Assembly (NCBI GenBank): GCA_963695805.1
Contig: CAVOHV010000002.1
Coordinates: forward strand, 248,001-312,000
Reading direction: 5' to 3'
Origin: DASUPK01 sp963695805
GTDB lineage: Bacteria > Actinomycetota > Thermoleophilia > Solirubrobacterales > 70-9
DNA length: 64,000 nt
The notes beneath the pieces were generated by a model. The model searched no databases, was not told where the DNA came from, and saw only the letters and a list, made by a program, of their open reading frames with translations. This document shows positions 7,181-15,289 of the stretch, in pieces. Position 1 is the stretch's first letter; every line of letters starts with the position of its first letter. Position numbers and translations under genes: made by a program.

Positions 7181-7823
7181 ATGCGGATTCACTCCGTTCC
7201 CGCTCGTCGCCCGGGCGGGATCGCCCTGGTGGCGCTGCTCGGGCTGACCCTGGCGCTCGTTGCAGTCACCGCGGGGCACGCCCGCGCGGGGCAGCCGGGG
7301 GCATGCTGTCGCGGCGAAGAAGTGCAAGAAGAAGGGCAAGAAGTCGGCTATGGCTGCGAAGAAGAAGAAGTGCAAAAAGGTGCACAAGGTCGTGTTGCCT
7401 GCGCCCGGTCCGCTGGTTCGCGCCACTCTGTCTTGGAGCACCTTCAACGAGGTCGATCTTCATGCGTATGACGCCAGCGGCAATCACAGTGGCTGGTCGC
7501 AGCCCGGGTCGAGCGGCACTTTCCAGCAAGGTATTCCAAGCGCACATCACAGCGGGGACAGCGGTGGTCTCAACGGTGGGTCGGAATCTTTCACCGACGA
7601 CTTCTACCTAGTCGGCGGACCGTCGAACCGCGAGGTCAGCTACATCGCTTGCCTCTATGAATTCACGGCAACGGACAACTACAACGTCACATTCACCGGC
7701 GTAAGCAAGGGGGGGACCACGACGACGCTGACGCTCGACGGCACACCCTCCGACGGTGCGGACGCCTACAAGCTCACGGTGCCCGGTGGCCCGGCGGTGC
7801 CGAATCCGCTCACTGTCTGTTAG
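7181..7823 (+). pseudogene. Lysine-rich secreted protein, apparent frameshift in a G run
   Basis: From the ATG at 7181, which has a good Shine-Dalgarno nine bases upstream, comes a signal peptide (basic start, hydrophobic core ALVALLGLTLALVAVTAG, cleavage near ARA). The frame then breaks: the continuation in this frame is unrelated and stops near 7471. The next frame carries a typical lysine-rich segment (AKKCKKKGKK and similar) and a 140-residue mature domain ending at 7823. Removing one G from the five-G run at 7297-7301 joins the signal peptide to the mature part without interruption. It may be a sequencing error, a recent mutation or slippage-based on/off control. The function of the mature domain is unknown. 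Confidence 0.75.
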
Positions 7824-7845
7824 CCACGGCGCAGCGGTAAGTCCT

Positions 7846-7870
7846 GAACGGCCGGCAAAGCCGGCCGTTC
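7846..7870 (+). terminator. Hairpin downstream of the secreted-protein gene
   Basis: GAACGGCCGGC (7846-7856) pairs perfectly over 11 bp with GCCGGCCGTTC (7860-7870) around AAA, followed by TCGTTCTG. Position 23 bases after the stop codon and the match to 7035-7058 support a transcription terminator. Confidence 0.65.
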
Positions 7871-7904
7871 TCGTTCTGGGGTGACGGGCGCTTACGCTGC
7901 GGCG

Positions 7905-9467
7905 ATGCCAGCCACTCCGGGAGTCGTAGCCGCCGGGCATCTGCTGACCGCGGAGGCCGGCGCCCAGGTGCTGCGCGAGGGCGGCAACGCGGTGGACGCC
8001 GCAATCTGCGCGGTGCTCACCTCGTTCGTCACCGAGAGCCAGCTGAGCGGCTTCGGTGCCGGCGGCTTCATGATGGTCCACGAGGACGGCGAAGACAGCC
8101 TCACCGACTTCTTCGTCGCGGCGGGTGGCGCAGACGGGGTGGAGCGCGAGGCCGAGCTGATCCCGATCCCCGTCTACTTCGACGAGACGCCGCAGATCTT
8201 CAACTGCGGGGCCGCGTCCTGCGGGGTGCCGGGGAACCCGGCCGGACTCGAGCACGTCCATCGGCGCTTCGGCTCGGTCCCGCTGGCGAGGCTCGCGGAG
8301 CCCGGCGTCGAACTCGGCCGCAAGGGTGTGCGGCTGACGAGGGCAGCAGCGTACTTCCACGAGATCCTCCACCCGATCCTGATCTCGACCCCGGAGTGTG
8401 CGGCGCTCTACGCGCCCGAGGGCCGGCGATTGGTGGAGGGGGACACCTTCCGCTACCCGGAGATGTCGGATGCGCTGGAGCGGTTTGCCGCCGAGGGCGC
8501 CGGGCCGTTCTACCGCGGGGATATCGCTCAGCGTGTCTGTGACTGGGTCCGCGAACGCGGCGGGACCCTGGGCATGGACGACATGGCCGCGTACGAGCCA
8601 ACCGAGCGACGGCCGGTGGAGGCCCGCTTTCGCGGCTACGAGGTGCTCACCAACCCGCCCCCGTCCTCGGGCGGGATCCTGACCGGGTACTCCCTGGGAG
8701 TCCTGGAGCGCCTCGGCGACCACAGTGGCGTCGAGCAAATCGTCGCGGCGATCGAGGCCGCCAACAAACGACGCACGGACGACTTCCACCAGGGCCTGCA
8801 CGACGAGGCCTACGTTCAGGAATTTCTCGCCACCGACCTCGACGAGGTCGCGGAGCGGATCCGCGGCGGCGAGTGGATCGGCGGCCACGGCGGCGCGGGC
8901 GGGCCGGCCGACCGGCTCGGCTCGACCACTCACATCGCCGTGCTCGACGCCGAGGGCAACTGCGCGTCGGTCACCTGTTCGAACGGGACCGGGTCGGGGG
9001 TCGTGGTCCCCGGGACCGGGGAGCACCTCAACAACATGCTTGGCGAGGAGGACCTCAACCCGCAGGGATTCCACCGCATTCCGCCGGGACGCCGGGTGAG
9101 CTCGATGATGTCGCCGACGCTCGCCCTGCGTGACGGGGAGGTGATGCTCGGCCTGGGAAGCGCGGGGTCCAACCGGATCCGCTCCGCGATCCTGCAGGTC
9201 GTGGGCAAGGTGCTGGAGGACGGGATGGACGCGGATGAGGCGGTCCACGCGGGCCGTCTCCACTTCGAGGCGGGCACCGTGCAGGCCGAGCCGGGCGTGG
9301 ATGAGGCGGGGCTCGCCGATCTGGAGCGGCGTGGGGTGCCGGTGGTGCGCTGGAAGCGGCAGAACCTCTACTTCGGCGGCGTCCAGGCCGTTTCGCGCGA
9401 TCCCGAGACCGATGAGCTTAGTGGCGGAGGCGACCCGCGCCGCGGCGGCGCCGTCGTGCTCGCGTAG
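7905..9467 (+). CDS. ggt: Gamma-glutamyltransferase family protein
   Basis: This 520-residue N-terminal-nucleophile hydrolase belongs to the gamma-glutamyltranspeptidase family, which cleaves or transfers the gamma-glutamyl group of glutathione-like or polyglutamate substrates after self-cleavage. It shows the family start (AGHLLTAEAGAQVLREGGNAVDAAI), the oxyanion-region block PPPSSGGILTG, and the block LGSTTHIAVLDAEGNCASVT, which holds the threonine nucleophile of the small subunit. SSMMSPTLALRDG follows in the expected place. No signal peptide is evident, so the protein may be cytoplasmic, unlike many periplasmic homologues. A GTG at 7881 is an alternative start. It stands alone, facing the LON-like gene. 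Confidence 0.9.
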   Translation: MPATPGVVAAGHLLTAEAGAQVLREGGNAVDAAICAVLTSFVTESQLSGFGAGGFMMVHEDGEDSLTDFFVAAGGADGVEREAELIPIPVYFDETPQIFNCGAASCGVPGNPAGLEHVHRRFGSVPLARLAEPGVELGRKGVRLTRAAAYFHEILHPILISTPECAALYAPEGRRLVEGDTFRYPEMSDALERFAAEGAGPFYRGDIAQRVCDWVRERGGTLGMDDMAAYEPTERRPVEARFRGYEVLTNPPPSSGGILTGYSLGVLERLGDHSGVEQIVAAIEAANKRRTDDFHQGLHDEAYVQEFLATDLDEVAERIRGGEWIGGHGGAGGPADRLGSTTHIAVLDAEGNCASVTCSNGTGSGVVVPGTGEHLNNMLGEEDLNPQGFHRIPPGRRVSSMMSPTLALRDGEVMLGLGSAGSNRIRSAILQVVGKVLEDGMDADEAVHAGRLHFEAGTVQAEPGVDEAGLADLERRGVPVVRWKRQNLYFGGVQAVSRDPETDELSGGGDPRRGGAVVLA

Positions 9468-9472
9468 GCCCG

Positions 9473-10105
9473 CTACTCAGGCAGACCCGGGAAGTGGACC
9501 TTGCCGTTGCCGCTGGCGCGCTCGGCGGCCTCCTCGGCGCGCTCGAGCGCCTTGCCCACTGCTCCGAGCGCATTGGCGAGCAGCGTCATCCGCTCGTCCT
9601 CGTCGCGCAGCTCGAGCAGGCGCTGCTTGGTATCCGGGGGCAGCTCGATGCGGGCGGCTATCGCGTAGGCAGAGGCGTCGTCGAGCTCCGCGGGCTCCGG
9701 CCGCTCGCCGGTGGCACGCTCCGCCAGCTCGGCGAAGGCCTCCCGTGCCGCGCTCGCGGCCTCCTCGTCGATCGGCGGCACGTCCTCCTCGGGGATCAGC
9801 TCGACCTCGCCGGCTGGGTACTCGGGCGATTCGAACCGGTCGAGAACCCTGAACGGGGCCTCGCCGCTCACAACGATGTTCATCCGCCCGTCCTCGAAGC
9901 GCTCTAGCACGTCGTCGACGCGCGCGGTGCACCCGACCGAGCGCGCCCCCTCGTCGTCGCGCAGGACGATCCCGAATGGCTCGCCCTGTTCAAGCGAGGC
10001 CCCGACCATCCGCTTGTAGCGCTCCTCGAAGATGTGGAGCGGCACCTGCTCACCCGGAAGTAGTACGAGCGGCAGCTCGAAGATCGGAAGCTCGAGACCC
10101 GCCAT
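9473..10105 (-). CDS. LON substrate-binding domain protein
   Basis: This 210-residue protein consists of the N-terminal substrate-binding domain of Lon protease without the ATPase and protease parts. It begins ELPIFELPLVLLPGEQVPLHIFEERYKRM, the family hallmark, and continues with GIVLRD and VLERFEDGRMNIVVSGEAPFRV. The ATG at 10105 is the natural start because the hallmark follows at once, although the frame is open further upstream. Stand-alone proteins of this kind are widespread in actinobacteria and their role is unclear; recognition of unfolded or tagged proteins is a guess from Lon. It is divergent from the cyclase gene across a 91-base promoter region. Confidence 0.88.
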   Translation of the reverse strand: MAGLELPIFELPLVLLPGEQVPLHIFEERYKRMVGASLEQGEPFGIVLRDDEGARSVGCTARVDDVLERFEDGRMNIVVSGEAPFRVLDRFESPEYPAGEVELIPEEDVPPIDEEAASAAREAFAELAERATGERPEPAELDDASAYAIAARIELPPDTKQRLLELRDEDERMTLLANALGAVGKALERAEEAAERASGNGKVHFPGLPE

Positions 10106-10196
10106 CCCCCTCCATCTTAGATATGGGAGGGTGCGACTTAGTGCGAGGGGGCGCCGCCAGGCGCGACCCGTTTTGTGTAGAGGAGCAACCGGCTTA

Positions 10197-11324
10197 GTGG
10201 CTGATGACATCGATTTCGAGGCCGAGGGTCTGCTCGGTGACCTCGAGGGGAAGGCGCGAGAGGCGCGACTTGCCCTGCTGAAAGAGCTCACCGACCAGGG
10301 TGTTTCACTCGAGGAGCTGAAGCGTGCGGTCGAAGAACACCGGCTGGTTCTGCTACCCGTGGAGCGGGTCTTCGACGAGGGTGCCGACCGCTACACGGTG
10401 GCTGAGGTAGGGGAGAAGTCGGGGCTCGACCCTGCCTTTCTTGCTCGGCTCTTCCAGGCGCTCGGGGCGCCGATCCCGGAGCACGATGAGCGGGTCTACG
10501 CCGAGGCGGACGTGGAGGCCGCTAAGCGGGCGAAGTTGTTCCTCGATGCGGGGCTTCCGGAGGACGGGGTGCTGGACACCTCGCGCCTGATCGGCATCTC
10601 GATGGCGAACCTCGCCGATGCCAATGTCGATCTGGTCGGCGAAGTCTTCACCGAGCCGGGCGTCGACGAGCGCGAGCTGGCACTCCGCTACGCGGCGGCG
10701 GCCAAGACGATGGCGCCCCTGCTCGGCGAGACACTTCTGCACGCCTACCGCATTCACCTTCGCGAGCGGATCCGCCAGGCCGTCATCACCGAGGCCGAGC
10801 TCGCGGAGGGGCGGCTGTCCGGCTCCGACGAGGTGACGATTGCTTTCGCCGACCTGGTCGGTTTCACGCGCCTCGGTGAGTCGCTCGAGGTCGAGCAGAT
10901 CGGCGATCTCACCGGCAGGCTCTTCAGGCTCGCGTCCGACGCGGCGCGGTCCCCGGTGCGTCTCGTGAAGATGATCGGGGACGCTGCGATGTTCTCCTCA
11001 CCGGAGTCGGAGGCGCTGCTCGACGCCGTCGTCGGACTGATCGAGTCCGCGGGGAAGGCGGAGATCCCGCCGCTGCGCGCGGGGGTGGCGCGGGGTCGAG
11101 CGCTCGGACGCGGCGGGGACTGGTACGGGCGGCCGGTGAATCTGGCAGCCAGAATCACCAACTTCGCCCGGCCGGACAGCGTCGTCGTCGACCAGGCGGT
11201 CAAGGACTCGATCTCCCAGTCGAACGGGCTGCCCTTCGACTTCTCTTTCGTCGGCAAGCGGCGCTTCAAGGGAATCGAGGGTGAGGTGCCGGTCCACCGC
11301 GTTCGGCGGGCCGACGGCGATTAG
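10197..11324 (+). CDS. Class III adenylate cyclase with N-terminal regulatory domain
   Basis: This 375-residue enzyme is predicted to make cAMP from ATP. The C-terminal catalytic domain has the first metal-binding aspartate in IAFADLVGFTRLGES, the K...GD block VKMIGDAAMF with the second aspartate, and GRPVNLAARITNFARP holding the asparagine and arginine of the active site, so it should be active. The N-terminal half is helical and includes a winged-helix-like stretch (YTVAEVGEKSGLDPAFLARLFQALG), as in the mycobacterial cyclase Rv2212. The start is the GTG at 10197, preceded by AGGAG at 10180-10184. There is no membrane segment, so it is cytoplasmic. Confidence 0.9.
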   Translation: MADDIDFEAEGLLGDLEGKAREARLALLKELTDQGVSLEELKRAVEEHRLVLLPVERVFDEGADRYTVAEVGEKSGLDPAFLARLFQALGAPIPEHDERVYAEADVEAAKRAKLFLDAGLPEDGVLDTSRLIGISMANLADANVDLVGEVFTEPGVDERELALRYAAAAKTMAPLLGETLLHAYRIHLRERIRQAVITEAELAEGRLSGSDEVTIAFADLVGFTRLGESLEVEQIGDLTGRLFRLASDAARSPVRLVKMIGDAAMFSSPESEALLDAVVGLIESAGKAEIPPLRAGVARGRALGRGGDWYGRPVNLAARITNFARPDSVVVDQAVKDSISQSNGLPFDFSFVGKRRFKGIEGEVPVHRVRRADGD

Positions 11325-11386
11325 GCGCCTAATCCATTCTTGAGGGCCGACCGTAACGCTGGATAGATCTCCGAGTCTGGACCGAG

Positions 11387-13114
11387 ATGGCACTGCTGAT
11401 GCTGTTCGCGCTCGTGGCCGGGGCGGGTACCGCGCTCTCGCCCTGCGTGCTGCCGATCCTGCCCGCCGTGCTCTCGGCGGGCGTGACCGGCGGCAGGCGC
11501 CGGCCGCTTGGCGTGGTCACCGGGCTGGCCCTCTCCTTCACCTTCGCAACCGTCGGGCTGGTCTACGTGATCGACGCGCTCGGGTTGCCGAACGGCGTGG
11601 CCAGAGACGTCGCGATCGTCGTCCTCTTTGCCTTCGGGTTCTGCCTGCTGGTTCCGCCGATCGGCGACCGCGTCGAGGCCTTCGCCAGCCGGCTGGCGCC
11701 GGGGCCGGCGCGGTTCGGAGGTGACGGCTTCGGCTCGGGGCTGATCGTCGGCGCCAGCCTCGGCCTCGTCTACGCGCCCTGCGCCGGGCCGATCCTCGCC
11801 GGGGTGATCGTCGTCTCGGCTGCGCAGGACTTCACCGCCGGTCGGCTCGCGGTCGCGCTCTCCTACGCCGTGGGCTCGGCGATCGTCCTCTATCTGCTGC
11901 TGCTCGGCGGCCGGCGATTCTCTCAGCGGCTGGCGCCCGTCCGTGGGCGCATCCAGATGGCCCTCGGCGCCGTGATGGTGGTGGTGGCGGTGGCGATGAC
12001 GGCCAATCTCGACACCCGCTTCCAGACCGCGATCGCGAGTGACCTACCTGACTTCCTCGTCAATCCGACGGGTGACCTCGAGAAGAGCAATGTCGTCGCG
12101 GCCACCCTGGCGAAGGTGCGGCAGACGGGCAAGCCGATCGTCGATCCATCGCAGCTCGATCAGACAGTGAGCCTCCCCACCTACGGGCAGGCGCCGGACT
12201 TCACCGGCACCCAGGACTGGTTCAACACCCCGACCGGGGAATCCCTCTCGATGAGTGAGCTTCGCGGCAAGGTCGTGCTGATCGACTTCTGGACGTACAC
12301 CTGCATCAACTGCATCCGGACCCTGCCGTACCTGGAGGCGTGGCAGCAGCGCTACGGGCGTGACGGTTTCACCGTCGTCGGGGTCCACTCGCCCGAATTC
12401 CCATTCGAGAAGGACGCGGACAACGTCCAGGCCGCGATCCGCCAGAACCACCTCACCTATCCGGTCGTCCAGGACAACGACCTGGCGACCTGGAGCGCCT
12501 GGGGCAACCAGTACTGGCCTTCCGAGTACCTCGTGGACGCGCAGGGGAAGGTCCGTGACGCCCACTTCGGGGAGGGGAACTACGACGAGACGGAGCGGGC
12601 GATCCGCACCCTGCTGCACGACGCGGGTCATTCGAATCTCGGGTCGGGGGCGCGCGCCTCGGCGCAGGCCCCCTCCGCCGACGCCACCACGCCGGAGACC
12701 TACCTTGGGGCAGCACGCGCCAAGGGGTGGGTGAACGGCGCCATCCATCCAGGCAACCAGGACTTCGGCGCCCCTCCGGCGGAGGTGCCGGTCAAACACT
12801 TCGCCTATTCCGGAGGCTGGGGAATCACCGACGAGGACGCGACCTCCGCTGCAGGTGCCCGGATCGACCTGGAGTTCAACGCCCGCAGGGTCTTCCTCGT
12901 ACTCGGTTCACCCGACCGCGCGCGACACGTCCACGTCCTCCTCGACGGCAACCCGATCCCCGCCAAGCTCGCCGGAGCGGACGTGCGGCAGGGTCAGGCG
13001 ACGATCGAGTCGCAGCGCCTCTACCGGCTCGTCGACCTGCCGGTGGTCGCCCGCCACCGCCTCTCCCTGACCTTCGACCCGGGGATCACCGGGTACGCTT
13101 TCACGTTCGGGTAG
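11387..13114 (+). CDS. dipZ: DipZ-type CcdA-thioredoxin fusion protein
   Basis: This 575-residue membrane protein carries reducing equivalents across the membrane to an extracytoplasmic thioredoxin domain. Residues 1-215 are a CcdA-like membrane domain with about six helices and the paired cysteines in SPCVLPILP and YAPCAGPILAG. The thioredoxin domain (about 270-410) has the active site CINC within DFWTYTCINCIRTLPYLEAW. A C-terminal beta-rich, carbohydrate-binding-like domain follows (to residue 575). This three-part order is that of mycobacterial DipZ (Rv2874). Likely uses are disulfide isomerisation or cytochrome c maturation. Two copies of the dispersed repeat lie just after the stop. Confidence 0.93.
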   Translation: MALLMLFALVAGAGTALSPCVLPILPAVLSAGVTGGRRRPLGVVTGLALSFTFATVGLVYVIDALGLPNGVARDVAIVVLFAFGFCLLVPPIGDRVEAFASRLAPGPARFGGDGFGSGLIVGASLGLVYAPCAGPILAGVIVVSAAQDFTAGRLAVALSYAVGSAIVLYLLLLGGRRFSQRLAPVRGRIQMALGAVMVVVAVAMTANLDTRFQTAIASDLPDFLVNPTGDLEKSNVVAATLAKVRQTGKPIVDPSQLDQTVSLPTYGQAPDFTGTQDWFNTPTGESLSMSELRGKVVLIDFWTYTCINCIRTLPYLEAWQQRYGRDGFTVVGVHSPEFPFEKDADNVQAAIRQNHLTYPVVQDNDLATWSAWGNQYWPSEYLVDAQGKVRDAHFGEGNYDETERAIRTLLHDAGHSNLGSGARASAQAPSADATTPETYLGAARAKGWVNGAIHPGNQDFGAPPAEVPVKHFAYSGGWGITDEDATSAAGARIDLEFNARRVFLVLGSPDRARHVHVLLDGNPIPAKLAGADVRQGQATIESQRLYRLVDLPVVARHRLSLTFDPGITGYAFTFG

Positions 13115-13123
13115 GGCTGGGCC

Positions 13124-13141
13124 AAAACCGGCGATGAAGGG
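13124..13141 (+). repeat. Dispersed intergenic repeat, copy 3
   Basis: AAAACCGGCGATGAAGGG, ten bases after the dipZ stop, matches copy 1 with one base different. It is followed 14 bases later by copy 4 in the same orientation. Confidence 0.65.
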
Positions 13142-13155
13142 TCAGATCCGGGACG

Positions 13156-13173
13156 AAAACCGGCGATGAGGGG
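13156..13173 (+). repeat. Dispersed intergenic repeat, copy 4
   Basis: AAAACCGGCGATGAGGGG in direct orientation with copy 3. This is the only place in the window where two same-strand copies are adjacent. Confidence 0.65.
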
Positions 13174-13188
13174 GGGAGATCTGGGAGG

Positions 13189-13228
13189 TTGGCGCCTTAC
13201 CCCCCTACGTAGGTGGGTAAGGCGCCAA
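13189..13228. promoter_or_regulatory. 40-base near-perfect palindrome upstream of the DksA-like gene
   Basis: TTGGCGCCTTACCC (13189-13202) is mirrored by GGGTAAGGCGCCAA (13215-13228). The centre CCTACGTAGG is itself palindromic, so 19 of 20 positions pair across the whole element. It sits 49 bases upstream of the GTG at 13278, a suitable place for an operator; a terminator for dipZ is the alternative. No T-run follows. Confidence 0.65.
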
Positions 13229-13277
13229 TAGCGTCCCCGGAGCCCTTCCTGAGCTCCTGCGGAAGTAGCATCACCCC

Positions 13278-13604
13278 GTGGATCCGGAACGTGCACGTCA
13301 GCGGCTCGCCGAGGAGCGGGTGCGGATCGAGCGCCAGCTCACCGCGGTCGGCCCGCAGGAACCGGAGGAGGAGCCGGAGGACTTCGGGGACCAGGGGGAT
13401 GATCTCGACCAGGCTGGCAAGGACGACGCGATCCGCGAGGACCTGCAGCGTGCGCTCGAGGCGATCGAGCGCGCGGAGCAACGTCTCGAAGAGGGCACAT
13501 ACGGCAAGTCGGTGATCAGCGGCGAGCCGATTCCCGACGAGCGCCTCGAGGCCCTCCCCTGGGCCGACCGGCTGGTCGAGGAAGAGCCCGGCGGCCGCGG
13601 CTAG
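13278..13604 (+). CDS. DksA/TraR-like protein lacking zinc-finger cysteines
   Basis: This 108-residue protein has the DksA/TraR layout: an N-terminal coiled coil (RARQRLAEERVRIERQL), an acidic middle, a second helix (IREDLQRALEAIERAEQRLEEGTYG) and the terminal block GEPIPDERLEALPWADRLVEEE. In typical members the segment after GTYG holds a CxxC pair and a second pair follows ALPWA; here all four cysteines are missing, so no zinc finger can form. The DxxDxA-like acidic tip is present as DDLDQAGKDDA. Such proteins may bind RNA polymerase through the secondary channel, which is not shown here. Start is the GTG at 13278. Confidence 0.85.
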   Translation: MDPERARQRLAEERVRIERQLTAVGPQEPEEEPEDFGDQGDDLDQAGKDDAIREDLQRALEAIERAEQRLEEGTYGKSVISGEPIPDERLEALPWADRLVEEEPGGRG

Positions 13605-14509
13605 GCGCCTGGCTTGCGCGCGGCCACCAGCAGGTTGTAGAAAAGCTGCGAGGGGAGGTGCGGCTCGAGCACCTGGTTGTCCAGCCGCTGCAACGCGAGA
13701 TAAGTGCGGAAGGCGAAGCGGCGCCACGCCAACGGCACCTGGTCGGGCTCCGCGCTCGCCTCCAGGGTCCGCACGGTCCAGCCGTGAATCGAGGCGAGCA
13801 GCTCCTCGCCGCGGACCCTGACGTCGTTCAAGCCCGCGGCGGCGCAGAAGCGCTGCAGGTCGCCGGGGGAGAAGGCGTGCACGTCGACCTCCCCCTCCAG
13901 GGAGTGCCCGTTGCGCTCGGCGTCCAGGTAGTCGTGGCGCTGCGAGGCCCGCATCGCCCGCCGCCAGAGCGGCGCCGCAAGCAGCGCCGTCCGCTTCGGG
14001 ATCGCCGCCAGGAAGTCGCCGTATCGCGATGGCTCGCCGCAGAAGGCGAGCGTCCCGCCGGGGCGCAGCACGCGCGCGAACTCCGAGAAGGCCTGCTCGA
14101 GGTCGGGGATGTGGTGGAGAACCGCATGCCCGAAGACCAGGTCGAAGCTCTCGTCAGGGAAGGGAAGCGTCTCCGCGTCGGCCGCGGCGGTCCTCACCTC
14201 GAGACCGAGAAGCGACGCGTTCTCGTCCAGCGCCGCCAGCATGCCCGGCGAGATGTCTGTGGCTGTCGCCCGCTGGATCAGGCCGGCCTGCAGGAGGTTG
14301 AGCGAGAAGTAGCCCGTTCCCGCACCGATCTCCAGCGCGTCCCCGAACACCCGGTCCGGCCACGGGCCGAGCGCCTTGCGCAACTTGCCCGTCACCTGGT
14401 CCTGACCGATCTCGCCGAAATCGATCCCCCACTTGGAGTCGTAGGAGGTGGCCGCCACGTCGTGGTAGCGCTCGTTGACCTCCTTGATCCGCTCTGGGGT
14501 GGCCGGCAC
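13601..14509 (-). CDS. Class I SAM-dependent methyltransferase
   Basis: This 302-residue enzyme has the Rossmann methyltransferase motifs: motif I LEIGAGTGYFSLNL around residues 60-73, an acidic strand-2 end in RATATDISPGML, and the post-I block FDLVFGHAVLHHIPDLEQAFSEFARVLRPGGTLAFCGEP, typical of UbiE/BioC-like small-molecule methyltransferases. The substrate cannot be read from the sequence. The start is the GTG at 14509, and the stop overlaps that of the convergent DksA-like gene. It lies 21 bases downstream of the ABC exporter genes on the same strand, so it may belong to that operon and modify the exported compound. Confidence 0.85.
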   Translation of the reverse strand: MPATPERIKEVNERYHDVAATSYDSKWGIDFGEIGQDQVTGKLRKALGPWPDRVFGDALEIGAGTGYFSLNLLQAGLIQRATATDISPGMLAALDENASLLGLEVRTAAADAETLPFPDESFDLVFGHAVLHHIPDLEQAFSEFARVLRPGGTLAFCGEPSRYGDFLAAIPKRTALLAAPLWRRAMRASQRHDYLDAERNGHSLEGEVDVHAFSPGDLQRFCAAAGLNDVRVRGEELLASIHGWTVRTLEASAEPDQVPLAWRRFAFRTYLALQRLDNQVLEPHLPSQLFYNLLVAARKPGA

Positions 14510-14530
14510 GGGGCCGGATCGTAGCCGCGC

Positions 14531-15289
14531 CTACCTGTCGTAGGTCTCGATCGCGCGCAGCGACAGGCCGATCAAGACCACGCCCATCGCCAGGGTCACC
14601 CCGAGGCAGACCAGGATCTTGTCGATCACCCAGCCGTCGAGGATCAGCGACCGCAGCCCGACGATCACGTAGCTGACCGGGTTGATCCGCGCCAGTGTCT
14701 CCATCACCGGCGAGAGGCGGTCGAAGGGCACGAAGTTCGGGGTGAGGAAGAGAAGCGGGAAGAAGAGCAGGAAGCTCGTGTTCGTCGCCTGGACATTCCT
14801 CGTCGTCAGCGCGACCAGGATCCCGAACCCGGCATAGGCAACACCGAAGAGCGCCGCCAGGAGGATGAGCACGATTGTGCCGAGGACCCCGGATTCGATG
14901 TGGACGCCGAAGGCAAAGCCGGCGAGCACGACCACTGTGCAGGCGGCGATGCCGCGCACCAGGTCGGCCCCGAGCCTGCCGAGGATCAGGGAGGTGCGGC
15001 GGACCGGCGCGACGAGCAGCTTGTCGAAGTAGCCGCTGTCGATCTCCGTCACCAGCGCCAGCCCGGTTGTCGCGGTGGCCACGGCGAACATCAGTGAGAC
15101 CGGCAACTGGAACGCCGCGTACCCCTGGCCGTTAAGGAATGGCGTGCTGCTGCTCGGGAAGGTGGGGGAGACCTGGCCGATGTTGACCGCCAGGAAGAAA
15201 AGTGGAATGAAGAGGGTGGGGATGGTCGCCTCGGGGTAGCGAATGACCTCTCGGACCGCCCGCCGGCCGAGCAGCAGGACCTCGGTCAC
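14531..15289 (-). CDS. ABC-2 type transporter permease
   Basis: This 252-residue integral membrane protein has about six helices in the ABC-2 pattern (VIRYPEATIPTLFIPLFFLAVNIG at the start, GYFDKLLVAPVRRTSLILGR in the cytoplasmic loop, then helices to the end). It pairs with the ATPase encoded just upstream, overlapping it by GTGA. Permeases of this class (DrrB-like) export lipids, drugs or polysaccharides. The start is the GTG at 15289. The substrate is unknown. Confidence 0.9.
   Translation of the reverse strand: MTEVLLLGRRAVREVIRYPEATIPTLFIPLFFLAVNIGQVSPTFPSSSTPFLNGQGYAAFQLPVSLMFAVATATTGLALVTEIDSGYFDKLLVAPVRRTSLILGRLGADLVRGIAACTVVVLAGFAFGVHIESGVLGTIVLILLAALFGVAYAGFGILVALTTRNVQATNTSFLLFFPLLFLTPNFVPFDRLSPVMETLARINPVSYVIVGLRSLILDGWVIDKILVCLGVTLAMGVVLIGLSLRAIETYDR

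Noticed and set aside
7608..9263. A 551-codon minus-strand frame over the gamma-glutamyltransferase gene
   Set aside because: The plus strand encodes the enzyme with intact motifs; the minus frame has no family features.
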